From contig NZ_WTVK01000025.1 of assembly GCF_012910805.1 (NCBI RefSeq), positions 16,441 to 80,440 on the forward strand: a stretch of DNA of 64,000 nucleotides, written 5' to 3'. A program made the position numbers and the translations under genes. Source of the DNA: Aromatoleum evansii (GTDB taxonomy: Bacteria > Pseudomonadota > Gammaproteobacteria > Burkholderiales > Rhodocyclaceae). Each line of letters begins with the position of its first letter. Position 1 is the stretch's first letter. Under the pieces are notes generated by a model. The model did no database searches. It was given only the letters and a program-made list of their open reading frames with translations, and was not told the origin of the DNA. This document shows, piece by piece, positions 36,086-43,885 of this stretch.

Positions 36086-37384
36086 ATGAAGATGAAGACA
36101 ATGACATCGATGCTGTTGGCGGCCGGCGCGATCGGCACGGCGCAGGCCGCGACCGAGGCCGACATCGACAAGAGCTTCGGCCCGTACAAAGGCGGCGTGC
36201 CGACAGTCGCCGGCGTCAAGCCGGGCATGGTCATCGACAAGAACAACGTCGAGGCCGCGAAGGCCGCGCTGATCCCGAGCATGGCGCAGTTCATCAAGAG
36301 CGGGCAGACGACGCTGACGGTCGGCGAGACCTACTCGTTCGGGATCAGCAGGAACTACGTCGACGCGACGCGCAAGAATCTCAACAAGGTGTCGTTGGGC
36401 GCGAACGTCGGCGATCTGGTCGGCTTCGTCGCCGGCCGGCCGTTCCCGCAGGAGCCCGACGCGAAGGACCCGCGCGCCGGCGAGAAGGTGTTCTGGAACT
36501 TCCAGCACAACAACCGCATCGGCGACAGCTACACGATCTGGCCCTGGCACATGGAATACAAGAACATGGCGAGCGGCAAGGTCGAGCGCACACTGAAGCA
36601 GGAATACCACATCATCCAGTGGAAGCACCGCGTCGACCAGGATCCGCGCCCGGAGGTCGAGCCCAACCCCTCGCAGCTGCTGCGCTCGGGCTACCTGAAG
36701 GTGCACGAGCCGCAGGACCTGAAGGACACGCAGCTCCTGATCAGCCGCTTCTCGGACGACGCGAAGCTCGACGAGGTGTACCTATACCTCGGCTTCCAGC
36801 GCCGCGTGCGCCGGCTCGCGTCGAACCAGGTGACCGACCCCTTCCTCGGCTCGGACCTGATGGTCGAGGACTTCGAAGGTTATAACGGCCGCATGCGCGA
36901 CATGAAGTGGGAATACAAGGGCACGCGCGACCTCCTCGTGCCGTTCTACGCCCACAACAAGCAGAAGCTCGCCGACGAACCGAAGGAGCCCGACTTCAAG
37001 TTCATCGACTTCGGCGGCGAAGGCGCGTGCTTCCCGAACGTCACGTGGCAGCTTCGCAAGACCTACGTCATCGAGTCGGTGCCGGTCAATCCCGACCACG
37101 TCATCAGCAAGCGCGTGCATTACGTCGATGCCGAGACCTACGCGCTGAGCCTGAACGAGATCTACGACCGCAAGGGCGAGCTGTGGAAGACCTTCATCGT
37201 CGCCTACACGGACTCTGACAACCACATGGCAAAGAACGCCGGCCGCGGCGTAGCGATCAACGACGGCTTCGCCATCATCGACGTTCAGGCTAAGCACTGC
37301 ACGACGGGCAAGTTCAAGGTCCATCTCGACCAGGAGATGAGCCCGACGAAGCTGTTCTCGGTGCAGTACATGCGGGGGAGTTGA
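36086..37384 (+). CDS. DUF1329 family periplasmic protein (LolA/LolB-like fold family)
   Basis: This 432-aa protein has a signal peptide MKMKTMTSMLLAAGAIGTAQ cleaved before ATEAD, followed by the conserved DUF1329 body (EYKGTRDLLVPFY, PVNPDHVISKRVHYVDAETY). The fold is described as LolB-like, suggesting binding of lipid or hydrophobic ligand in the periplasm. It is the last gene of the four-gene envelope operon and is followed by a clear terminator. Start at 36086 after GGAGGA. Confidence 0.85.
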   Translation: MKMKTMTSMLLAAGAIGTAQAATEADIDKSFGPYKGGVPTVAGVKPGMVIDKNNVEAAKAALIPSMAQFIKSGQTTLTVGETYSFGISRNYVDATRKNLNKVSLGANVGDLVGFVAGRPFPQEPDAKDPRAGEKVFWNFQHNNRIGDSYTIWPWHMEYKNMASGKVERTLKQEYHIIQWKHRVDQDPRPEVEPNPSQLLRSGYLKVHEPQDLKDTQLLISRFSDDAKLDEVYLYLGFQRRVRRLASNQVTDPFLGSDLMVEDFEGYNGRMRDMKWEYKGTRDLLVPFYAHNKQKLADEPKEPDFKFIDFGGEGACFPNVTWQLRKTYVIESVPVNPDHVISKRVHYVDAETYALSLNEIYDRKGELWKTFIVAYTDSDNHMAKNAGRGVAINDGFAIIDVQAKHCTTGKFKVHLDQEMSPTKLFSVQYMRGS

Positions 37385-37413
37385 GGGCGGCGGGGTAGGT
37401 CGAGGAAAGAAAG

Positions 37414-37436
37414 GGGGCGCGGAAGCGCCCCTTTTT
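37414..37436 (+). terminator. rho-independent terminator of the envelope operon
   Basis: GGGGCGC (37414-37420), loop GGAA, GCGCCCC (37425-37431), then TTTTT. It lies 30 bp after the DUF1329 stop. Confidence 0.85.
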
Positions 37437-37794
37437 CATATTGGGCAGGACGCACTCCGCCGGGAACGATGTCACGAACGCCTCCATCTGGCACTTTCCC
37501 ATGTCACGGCGATGGTGCAGGCTCCAAAACATCTTGTATCGTCTGATCTTAACGTGGTACGCCATTCCGGTATGCATGCTGTGATGCTTCAACCGAAGCG
37601 TTCATGCTCGAGTGCGAGCAGCATCGGGGCCCGGGGGCGACGGACATGGGAGAGGAGGAGTTTCACACGATCTCTGACACTATGACATATACGAGTTGAA
37701 ATGCCCCTTGCAAAACATTGGCTTGTCAGTGGGCGACAGGATATTCGCGCTGTCCGATAACACTTCTATCTCGACGCTTGGTGTCGATCAAAAC
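37437..37794. other. 358-bp gap at the left edge of the cassette array
   Basis: No supportable gene. The right part has several short inverted repeats (GACAG and CTGTC around 37732-37760, TCGAC and GTCGA around 37771-37787) and runs into GTTAGCG at 37795. It may hold the right half of an attC or an attI-like site. No integron integrase gene is present here. Confidence 0.35.
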
Positions 37795-37814
37795 GTTAGC
37801 GCAAGAGGGTCATC

Positions 37815-38204
37815 ATGGACGTAATTGCATCTTTGCAGTCCGCAATCGATATTGTTTCAAAGCTCCGCGATCTCTCGAAGAAACTTGAAAATGCGGATTT
37901 CAAGATGCTGCTCGCTGATCTCTCTATGGAACTATCCGATGCAAAGCTTGAAATGGCGAACTTAAAGGTAATGTTGGCTACGACGATCGAAGAAAATGAA
38001 AAGCTGAAGAGCTCATTGAATCAAAGAAGTTCGGCCAAGCCTAAGCTCGTTGATGGTGCCTATTCATTTGAGGGTGAGGATGGAGCATTTTGCACGGCAT
38101 GTTGGGATACAAAGCAACAACAGGTTCGCGTCACTGAGCAGTCCGGAGCGTTTCGTCGCTTCGGGAAGTGGCGATGTCCATCGTGCCAAGCCGCATTTGG
38201 TTGA
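37815..38204 (+). CDS. cassette protein: coiled coil plus zinc ribbon, 129 aa
   Basis: The first two thirds (about residues 10-70) form a strongly helical, coiled-coil-like region rich in Lys, Glu and Leu. The last third holds CTAC and CPSC pairs (about residues 92-95 and 122-125), a zinc-ribbon pattern. It starts at ATG 37815, shortly after the GTTAGCG core. Function unknown. It is the first cassette of the array. Confidence 0.7.
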   Translation: MDVIASLQSAIDIVSKLRDLSKKLENADFKMLLADLSMELSDAKLEMANLKVMLATTIEENEKLKSSLNQRSSAKPKLVDGAYSFEGEDGAFCTACWDTKQQQVRVTEQSGAFRRFGKWRCPSCQAAFG

Positions 38205-38205
38205 A

Positions 38206-38240
38206 AGGGCGTAACAACCGCTTGCAGCCGACCGGCCGAG
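38206..38240 (+). other. possible degenerate or half attC site
   Basis: GGGCGTAACAACCGCTTGCA followed by GCCGACCGG resembles the left half (R''-L'') of attC sites, directly after the 129-aa cassette ORF. A matching right half before the next ORF is not evident; about 120 bases remain unexplained. Weak call. Confidence 0.3.
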
Positions 38241-38361
38241 TATCGAAGGCATCCTGGACGTCCGCCGGACCAAATCTCGACAGTGAGTTCTATGTGACAT
38301 GCCTCTGCTGCGGAGGGCGTCAGCACGACAACTACAATTGGATTCGCATTTGAGGTAAGCC

Positions 38362-39000
38362 ATGACAGATAAAACGCATTTGTGCATTAGCCTCTCGCCT
38401 GGGGCAGTCCAGTTCATGAATACGCAGTTGCTGACCATACCTTCCGGAACGGTTGATTTCCCATTTCCGGACTACGTCATCACCTTGCGCCTCGATCGCG
38501 CCATTATGGGCGACCAGAATTGTAGACTCGATCATCTTGGGTCGCGGGATGAAACGCGTACCAAGATGGCCTTTACGTTTCCCTCCGACCTTCTACATGA
38601 AGATGTCACTCGGATCGTGAACCTTGCATACGAGGAGGCACTGAGGTGCTTTGAACGGAATTGCTCGATGGCTGCAATCGGTATGTGTGGGCGCACAATC
38701 GAAACGGTCCTCGCGGCGTTCTACGCGAAACAGTTTGGGAAGCACCCGTCTGAAGAACAAAATCCTCCCGGTGTCAACGCAATGATCAACAGGCTTCGGA
38801 AGGAAGGGTATCGATTTCCCGCAGGCCTTAAGGAACGAATGGAAGTGATCGCGCTACATCGCAATATGGCCATTCACGGCAATATCGTACTCCCGAGCCA
38901 AGACGAAGCGCGAAGCACCATTTATTTGACCAAGGACGTACTGCAACTGGTTTCTCAAGGCGACACTAACGAGGCCGCTGGAAACGAATCTGTACGCTAA
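38362..39000 (+). CDS. cassette protein with DUF4145-like C-terminal domain, 212 aa
   Basis: The start ATG follows GAGGTAA. The C-terminal 130 residues resemble DUF4145: helical, with EEALRCFERNCSMAAIGMCG, RTIETVLAAFY, then HRNMAIHGN and a final helix TIYLTKDVLQLV. DUF4145 domains are frequent near restriction and defence genes, but their biochemical role is not settled. The N-terminal 70 residues are unassigned. The stop codon is part of the attC core (CTAAC) that the IS element interrupts. Confidence 0.68.
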   Translation: MTDKTHLCISLSPGAVQFMNTQLLTIPSGTVDFPFPDYVITLRLDRAIMGDQNCRLDHLGSRDETRTKMAFTFPSDLLHEDVTRIVNLAYEEALRCFERNCSMAAIGMCGRTIETVLAAFYAKQFGKHPSEEQNPPGVNAMINRLRKEGYRFPAGLKERMEVIALHRNMAIHGNIVLPSQDEARSTIYLTKDVLQLVSQGDTNEAAGNESVR

Positions 39001-39007
39001 CCCATCA
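38995..39007 (+). other. attC site, left portion (interrupted by the IS element)
   Basis: CGCTAAC followed by CCATCA. The continuation is found across the IS at 41028-41090, where CCCATCA is repeated and ATGCACCGGACAG to GTTAGAT completes a normal attC. The joined site would be about 70 bp. Confidence 0.7.
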
Positions 39008-39496
39008 TATATGGACTCCCCCGGAAGGCAAGGAAACTGAGCGATTTTTCTGGCCGTAGGGAAACGCATGCAGTCGTATATCCGGCATCTGGTGTGGACT
39101 CTGAGTGGTCCGTGCCGACATGGAATCTGCCCACGGTGCGCCAATCGATGCAAGCGGCACGCGTGAAGCTGCCGGCAGAGTTATCGGCGTCAATCCGTGT
39201 GGGTGCGACCCGGTTTGCCATGATGGGCGATCAGTCTCGGTGCAAGCGTGGGACGGGAACAGCGGAAACAACAACGGCAGCAGACTTATCCACGGCGGCG
39301 CGCGCGTGGCGCCTCTCACGCAGGCGCGCGTGCCGCGGTGGATAAGTCGTGTTCATGGCGCGGTCCTCAGGCCGCCACGGCGAACGCGGTGCGTTCGAGT
39401 TTCTTCATCGGGCGCGGTTGCGGCTCGCCGAATGGCGTGCCGTCGCGCAGGCAGGCGTAGCAGATGCGCGCGAGCTTGTTGGCGAGCGCACAGGCG
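39008..39496. repeat. 489-bp direct repeat, copy 1 (IS end plus transposase 3' fragment)
   Basis: This stretch is repeated at 39497-39985 with no difference that I noticed, offset by exactly 489 bp. It starts at the IS end and stops inside the transposase gene; its bases 39367-39496 encode the last 43 or so transposase residues on the minus strand. It may result from overlapping insertion followed by deletion, or from unequal exchange between two IS copies. Confidence 0.88.
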
Positions 39497-39855
39497 TATA
39501 TGGACTCCCCCGGAAGGCAAGGAAACTGAGCGATTTTTCTGGCCGTAGGGAAACGCATGCAGTCGTATATCCGGCATCTGGTGTGGACTCTGAGTGGTCC
39601 GTGCCGACATGGAATCTGCCCACGGTGCGCCAATCGATGCAAGCGGCACGCGTGAAGCTGCCGGCAGAGTTATCGGCGTCAATCCGTGTGGGTGCGACCC
39701 GGTTTGCCATGATGGGCGATCAGTCTCGGTGCAAGCGTGGGACGGGAACAGCGGAAACAACAACGGCAGCAGACTTATCCACGGCGGCGCGCGCGTGGCG
39801 CCTCTCACGCAGGCGCGCGTGCCGCGGTGGATAAGTCGTGTTCATGGCGCGGTCC
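39497..39855 (-). ncRNA. candidate IS1111-type guide RNA (seekRNA/bridge RNA) region
   Basis: The non-coding end downstream of the transposase is where IS1111 elements encode the RNA that selects the target. It contains a strong hairpin: GACTTATCCAC from 39772 pairs with GTGGATAAGTC ending at 39837, with GC-rich arms continuing inward. A second copy lies at 39283-39348. Exact ends and strand are inferred from the family, not seen directly. Confidence 0.4.
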
Positions 39856-39985
39856 TCAGGCCGCCACGGCGAACGCGGTGCGTTCGAGTTTCTTCATCGG
39901 GCGCGGTTGCGGCTCGCCGAATGGCGTGCCGTCGCGCAGGCAGGCGTAGCAGATGCGCGCGAGCTTGTTGGCGAGCGCACAGGCG
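39497..39985. repeat. 489-bp direct repeat, copy 2 (part of the complete IS)
   Basis: This is the second copy of the repeat at 39008-39496, continuous here with the full transposase gene. It includes a 359-bp non-coding segment between the IS end and the transposase stop. Confidence 0.88.
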
Positions 39986-40941
39986 GCCTTGTTGTGATTG
40001 CTCCGCGCTTCGACGTTCGTGATCCAGGCACGCAGGCCGTCGAGTTGGCGGCCGGCCTGGCGCGCCAGTGTCGCGCTTCGGAGTACTGCCCGTGCCCCGT
40101 GCGTGAGCAGCATCCGCAGATAGCGGTCGCCGCGCTTCGAGATGCGCCCAAGCCGGCGCGTGCTGCCCGACGAGTATTCCTTCGGCGTCAGCCCGAACCA
40201 GCTCGCGAAATGCCGTGCGTCCTTGAAGTGCGTGACCTTGCCGCTGGTGGCAGCGACCATCGCCGTCGCGGTCAAGAGGCCAATCCCCGGGATCGACAGC
40301 AACAGCTTGCAGGCGGCGCTTTCGCGCGCGAGCGCGGCAAGTTCCTTCTCCAGATCCGCAATGCGTTGCTCGAGCAGGCGGATCTCTTCAACGAGCAAGT
40401 GCATCGAGCCGCGCACCAACAACGGCACCGGCGAGTGAGGGTCGGCGAGCACGCGGCTGATCGCCTCGATGCCCGTGCGCGCGCCCTGCGGAATCATCAG
40501 CCCGAACTCGCGGCAGAAGCCGCGCAGCGCGTTGATACGCGAGGTGCGCGTGGTCATCCACAACGAGCGGATGCGATGAAGGCTCTGCAGCGCCTGTTGC
40601 TCGACGGATTTGATGCGCACCGGTTCGATGTCGGCGCAGCGCGCCGCTTCGAGCAACGCGCAGGCGTCGGCGGCATCGGTCTTGTTGCGCTTCACATAGG
40701 CCCGGATGTAGCCCGCCGGCAACAGGCGCGCCTCGATGCCGAGCCCCGCCAGCCAGCGTGCCCAGTGGTGCGCCGAGCCGCAAGCTTCCATGATCACCAG
40801 ATCCACCTGGCGGTTCTGGAACCAGCGTTCAAACTGCAATCGGGTCAGCCGATGCTGCTCGACGACTTTCCACTTGTCATCGGCAACGGCAATCTGGAAT
40901 ACACTCTTGGCAAGATCAACGGCAACGGTAGTAGCATGCAT
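39856..40941 (-). CDS. IS110/IS1111-family transposase (DEDD), 361 aa
   Basis: The start MHATTVAVDLAKSVFQIAVA at 40941 follows AGGAG; an upstream in-frame start adds 15 residues without a ribosome binding site. The N-terminal DEDD RuvC-like domain has the first Asp at residue 9 (VDLAK), IMEACGSAH, and KRNKTDAADA. The C-terminal Tnp_20 domain has LLSIPGIGLLTATAMVA and the Ser-containing HFASWFGLTPKEYSSG. The full length suggests the transposase is intact. Confidence 0.92.
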   Translation of the reverse strand: MHATTVAVDLAKSVFQIAVADDKWKVVEQHRLTRLQFERWFQNRQVDLVIMEACGSAHHWARWLAGLGIEARLLPAGYIRAYVKRNKTDAADACALLEAARCADIEPVRIKSVEQQALQSLHRIRSLWMTTRTSRINALRGFCREFGLMIPQGARTGIEAISRVLADPHSPVPLLVRGSMHLLVEEIRLLEQRIADLEKELAALARESAACKLLLSIPGIGLLTATAMVAATSGKVTHFKDARHFASWFGLTPKEYSSGSTRRLGRISKRGDRYLRMLLTHGARAVLRSATLARQAGRQLDGLRAWITNVEARSNHNKAACALANKLARICYACLRDGTPFGEPQPRPMKKLERTAFAVAA

Positions 40942-41027
40942 TTCGGACTCCTCTCGTCGATGACCGATCCCCATCCCCATGAGCACCGGTGGCGCCTATT
41001 CGGCGCCGAAAAGACGGGGGAGTCCAT

Positions 41028-41090
41028 CCCATCAATGCACCGGACAGTCAAAAGCTGCGCTTTTGCCGCCCGGAGATTTCCACGTTAGAT
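41028..41090 (+). other. attC site, right portion
   Basis: After the IS, CCCATCAATGCACCGGACAG continues to a palindrome AAAAGCTGCGCTTTT, CCGCCCGG and the core GTTAGAT (41084-41090). Joined to 38995-39007 it makes a normal attC, with the expected GTTRRRY right core. Confidence 0.72.
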
Positions 41091-41124
41091 TTTTCTGAAC
41101 CTCATTTCGGGAGACATCAACGTC

Positions 41125-41793
41125 ATGGATCAGCGAGAATTGCAGGAAATGGAGGAGAATCGCCAACGCTGGCTGCGCGTCGATGAAATAATTGAATCCC
41201 ACGTACCCGTCCTCGCTAGGAAGTACAAGCAATGTGTATATATCAATGCCTACGGCATCGAAGTCTGCGACGCATGGGACAAGGAGGCTGCTACCTTCAT
41301 CCGCACAGTAGTCGCTCAAGATATCCCTGCCTCATGGCTCGACGCCAATCGAAACCGAATCATCAAGGAAATAACAGCCAGAACCAAGTTCTGCACCGCA
41401 TTTGAGGCCGCCGAGCCACTATTGGGCGAGGCTGACGTTACCACTCTCTCCCCCACAGAGTTCGAACTAATGGTTGTCGATCTTCTCAACCAATTTGGGT
41501 GGTATGCACATCCGACATCGACGACAGGTGATCAAGGCATTGACATAATTGCGTCGCTGAATGGAAAGAGAGCGGTCTTTCAGTGCAAACTCTATAGCCA
41601 AGCAGTCGGGAATACAGCAGTACAAGAAATCATCGCTGGACGCGATTTTGAGAAAGCCGATATGGTATCTAACGCCAACTACACACCCTCAGCTCGACAG
41701 CTTGCCTCCGCCGCCGGCGTTTACCTGTTGCACCATACGGAGGTTTCTTCATTTGCCGAAAAGGTACGGCTCGCCACTAATGCAAAGAAGTAA
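41125..41793 (+). CDS. cassette protein: Mrr-like restriction endonuclease domain, 222 aa
   Basis: The C-terminal half carries the Mrr_cat arrangement: a conserved Glu in SPTEFELMVVDLLNQFGW, then GDQGIDIIA, then VFQCKLYS. Together these give the (D/E)-Q-K nuclease triad of the PD-(D/E)XK fold (Asp in GIDII, Gln-Cys-Lys after the strand). The N-terminal 100 residues are unassigned and helical. Start ATG 41125 after GGGAGA. Such domains cut DNA, often modified DNA. With no methylase cassette beside it, a modification-dependent role is possible. Confidence 0.75.
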   Translation: MDQRELQEMEENRQRWLRVDEIIESHVPVLARKYKQCVYINAYGIEVCDAWDKEAATFIRTVVAQDIPASWLDANRNRIIKEITARTKFCTAFEAAEPLLGEADVTTLSPTEFELMVVDLLNQFGWYAHPTSTTGDQGIDIIASLNGKRAVFQCKLYSQAVGNTAVQEIIAGRDFEKADMVSNANYTPSARQLASAAGVYLLHHTEVSSFAEKVRLATNAKK

Positions 41794-41851
41794 CATGATG
41801 GTCATCCGACCTGTGCGAAAACCCGCAGGTCGGTCATCTACACCTTTGAAT
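41788..41851 (+). other. attC-like site after the Mrr-like cassette
   Basis: AAGTAAC overlaps the stop codon. The inner palindrome is GACCTGTGCG and CGCAGGTCGG, and the right end is TTTGAAT. The inner part closely matches the site at 43820-43882 (ACCTGTGCGAAAA, then GCAGG-CGGTCA), so the two cassettes likely share an origin. Confidence 0.55.
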
Positions 41852-41871
41852 GAAAAGCAAAGGAGAAGCAA

Positions 41872-42462
41872 GTGCTCGACGATCTTCTCTGGCAAGAACT
41901 CGAAATCATCAAGTCGTTTTATGCTCGTGCTCTGTCTTGGGCCGCGACAGAGACAGCCTCTCAGAGCGCTGGGCTAGCGGGAGCCGATGAGGAAACTATC
42001 GAGCAAGTCGTCGTTCATCCGCACAGCCCGTACAACTTTGAACAGATTGTGATTCGTTCTGTCATCAATGAATTGAACGCGCTTTGTGAGTTTTCTCTGC
42101 AAAACGTTTGGCGAGCGATAGAGGGGGAGGTTCTTCCTTCGGGGGAACTCGTCTTCACGGCCTCCAGAGGTTCAATTGAGCAGGCGCTTCTCGACCGGCA
42201 GATTGTCGTGAAAGATTGGCCGCGCTGGCTGGACGTTTTGAAGCTCAAAGAACTCTCAGAAGGATTCAAGCATCGGCAGCGAATGCAACCATTTCCTATT
42301 GAACTTCAAAAACGTGGACTTGAATGGCGTGCTGAACGGCTCGTTGAGCCCCAGAATACCGCCTGGCTTGCACCTTACGAATTGAAAACCGCGCATGCGA
42401 CTGAGGGTATCTCAGCAGTGGAGGAACTACTTCATTGGTTGCGTATGCAATATGCAATCTAA
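41872..42462 (+). CDS. cassette hypothetical protein, 196 aa
   Basis: It starts at GTG 41872 after AAGGAGA. The protein is soluble, mostly helical and tryptophan-rich near LDRQIVVKDWPRWLDVLKLK. It has no cysteine motif, no membrane segment and no domain I recognise. Its stop TAA is part of the attC core ATCTAAC. Function unknown. Confidence 0.65.
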   Translation: MLDDLLWQELEIIKSFYARALSWAATETASQSAGLAGADEETIEQVVVHPHSPYNFEQIVIRSVINELNALCEFSLQNVWRAIEGEVLPSGELVFTASRGSIEQALLDRQIVVKDWPRWLDVLKLKELSEGFKHRQRMQPFPIELQKRGLEWRAERLVEPQNTAWLAPYELKTAHATEGISAVEELLHWLRMQYAI

Positions 42463-42549
42463 CCAATTAGTCGAGGGGACAGCAAGAAGCGATGCTTTTG
42501 GTTCTCTCCGCGCTTCGCGCTCCGGCTGCCCCTGACTTCTACGTTGGGC
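42457..42549 (+). other. attC site (clear), 93 bp
   Basis: Left core ATCTAAC (42457-42463) and right core GTTGGGC (42543-42549) follow the RYYYAAC/GTTRRRY rule. TCGAGGGGACAGC near the left pairs with GGCTGCCCCTGA near the right, with an extra-base asymmetry as in real attC sites. The centre has a second hairpin (GCGCTTCGCGC). Confidence 0.82.
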
Positions 42550-42556
42550 TTTTATC

Positions 42557-43285
42557 ATGGTTCCCGATGACTTTCGCTTCGTAGCCCACATTGACATCCT
42601 CGGGATGTCCTCAATCGTGGAGCGGGATGCAGACGCTGCATGGGGAATGCTTTCCGAGCTGGCCGCCGTCCGTGACCACGCACAAGACTTCGAGTTGGAA
42701 TTTCTCGATACTAAGGAGCGCTTGCACATCCGAGAAGCGGTGTACGCCGTCACGTTCTCCGACACGATCGTTCTATTTACCAAGGTGGGCTCGGACACAG
42801 AGCTACGCTGCATGATCGTTTTGGTGGCGGAAATACTTCACAAGGCAATGTGTCGTTGCGTTCCGGTACGAGCTGGCCTGGCGTTCGGAAAGTTCTATTT
42901 CAACCTGGATCGGTCCATGTATGCGGGTCCAGCGCTGATCGAAGCATATCGCGTTGGAGAGTCCGCTCAATGGATTGGAATTACGCTTGCCGATTCAGTT
43001 CGAGAAAAGGCCGCAAATCTTCAAATGACGAGTGGCAGTCGTGACGTTATTGTTGATTGGGATGTGCCCATAAAGTGCGGGATAATACGCCGCAGCGTGG
43101 TCAACTGGCCGGCCGTATTCGCTCATGACCTTGCCGTCGCGCCACCTATTTGCATACAGCAGTTCTATCAAGGATTCGAAAACACCTTTGGCGCCTACTC
43201 AAAATTACCGCCGGAGGCGCAGGAAAAATACGTCAATACGGTGGAGTTCATAAATGCGCAACGCATACGTCATCATCAAGCCTAA
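42557..43285 (+). CDS. cassette protein: class III nucleotidyl-cyclase-like domain, 242 aa
   Basis: The pattern FVAHIDILGMSSIVE, then VTFSDTIVLFTK, then PVRAGLAFGKFYFN and ESAQWIGITLADSV matches the core of class III adenylate/guanylate cyclase-like domains. The two metal Asp residues would be in HIDILG and FSDTIV. No transmembrane or sensor domain is fused. Stand-alone cyclases of this kind occur in anti-phage Pycsar systems, but no recognised effector is beside it. Whether it makes a cyclic nucleotide is unknown. The start ATG has only a weak ribosome binding site, common in cassettes. Confidence 0.55.
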   Translation: MVPDDFRFVAHIDILGMSSIVERDADAAWGMLSELAAVRDHAQDFELEFLDTKERLHIREAVYAVTFSDTIVLFTKVGSDTELRCMIVLVAEILHKAMCRCVPVRAGLAFGKFYFNLDRSMYAGPALIEAYRVGESAQWIGITLADSVREKAANLQMTSGSRDVIVDWDVPIKCGIIRRSVVNWPAVFAHDLAVAPPICIQQFYQGFENTFGAYSKLPPEAQEKYVNTVEFINAQRIRHHQA

Positions 43286-43346
43286 CCATAAAACAACCGG
43301 ACTGCGAAAAGGTGCGCTTTGCGCGTCCGGTTATTTCACGTTCGGC
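43280..43346 (+). other. attC site (clear), 67 bp
   Basis: Left core GCCTAAC (43280-43286) overlaps the stop codon; right core GTTCGGC (43340-43346). AACCGGACTGCG pairs with CGCGTCCGGTT between them. Confidence 0.82.
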
Positions 43347-43360
43347 ATCATTACTGACCT

Positions 43361-43828
43361 ATGAGCGTCACTGAAATCGAATCGCTTCTTGCCAGAACCA
43401 ACGCCCTCGAAGAGTTCGATTTCGCGACGGCTGATACTGTTCTTCGCAATGCAATGGCGCTTTCTCGTAATCTTTTCGGAACGGAAAGTTCTCACGTTGC
43501 AGAGCTTGGGTACGTTGTGTTTAGGCCAAGTCACATCACCTACAACACGGGGCACTATATGAATCGAGTGCACTGGAACGAAGGGACCGAAAGGCTTCGT
43601 CGGGTGCTCAATGCAATGGCTTACGAATTGAAAATTTCCAAGGCGAAGGGTGAGTTGCAGTCGCCCGAGAAAGTTACGCTGAAGTGGCTGTTTCATCATG
43701 TGTCCGTTGGTGGCTGGCTGATCGCTGGTGGCTTGTTATCCGCAGCCTTCGGCTTCGGGGTCTTCGCCGCGAAGAATGATCTTCTTGCCAAGATCATCGC
43801 CCTTTTCAATAGCACTCCAAAGCCATAA
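43361..43828 (+). CDS. cassette protein with a C-terminal membrane anchor, 155 aa
   Basis: A soluble N-terminal region of about 110 residues is followed by one hydrophobic segment (GGWLIAGGLLSAAFGFGVFA) and a short basic tail. No catalytic motif is visible. It follows the cyclase-like cassette, separated by a clear attC, so any link between them is only by position. Function unknown. Confidence 0.62.
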   Translation: MSVTEIESLLARTNALEEFDFATADTVLRNAMALSRNLFGTESSHVAELGYVVFRPSHITYNTGHYMNRVHWNEGTERLRRVLNAMAYELKISKAKGELQSPEKVTLKWLFHHVSVGGWLIAGGLLSAAFGFGVFAAKNDLLAKIIALFNSTPKP

Positions 43829-43882
43829 TCGAAGCCACGGACCTGTGCGAAAATCCGCGCAGGCCGGTCACTTTCATTGGGC
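43820..43882 (+). other. attC-like site before the exported cassette protein
   Basis: After the stop codon, ACGGACCTGTGCG and CGCGCAGGCCGGTCA form the inner palindrome, and ATTGGGC (43876-43882) is a near-canonical right core (GTTGGGC expected). The left core is degenerate. Confidence 0.5.
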
Positions 43883-43885
43883 GCC

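Larger units (their letters stand above)
39008..41027 (-). mobile_element. IS110-family (IS1111 subgroup) insertion sequence with a duplicated end, inserted in an attC
   Basis: Subterminal inverted repeats ATGGACTCCCCC (39011-39022, and again 39500-39511) and GGGGGAGTCCAT (41016-41027) bound a DEDD transposase gene. A complete element spans 39497-41027 (about 1.53 kb). An extra 489-bp copy of its transposase-3' end precedes it. CCCATCA occurs at both outer junctions. Insertion inside an attC and inverted repeats of this kind agree with the described IS1111-attC group, which targets integron recombination sites. Confidence 0.82.

Noticed and set aside
39008..39985. CRISPR array
   Set aside because: There are only two long identical copies with no spacers. 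The repeat is a duplicated IS end. No CRISPR-like short regular repeats were seen anywhere in the window.
42557..43828. A confirmed Pycsar or CBASS defence system
   Set aside because: Only a cyclase-like fold pattern is seen. The neighbour is not a recognised effector and sits in a separate cassette.
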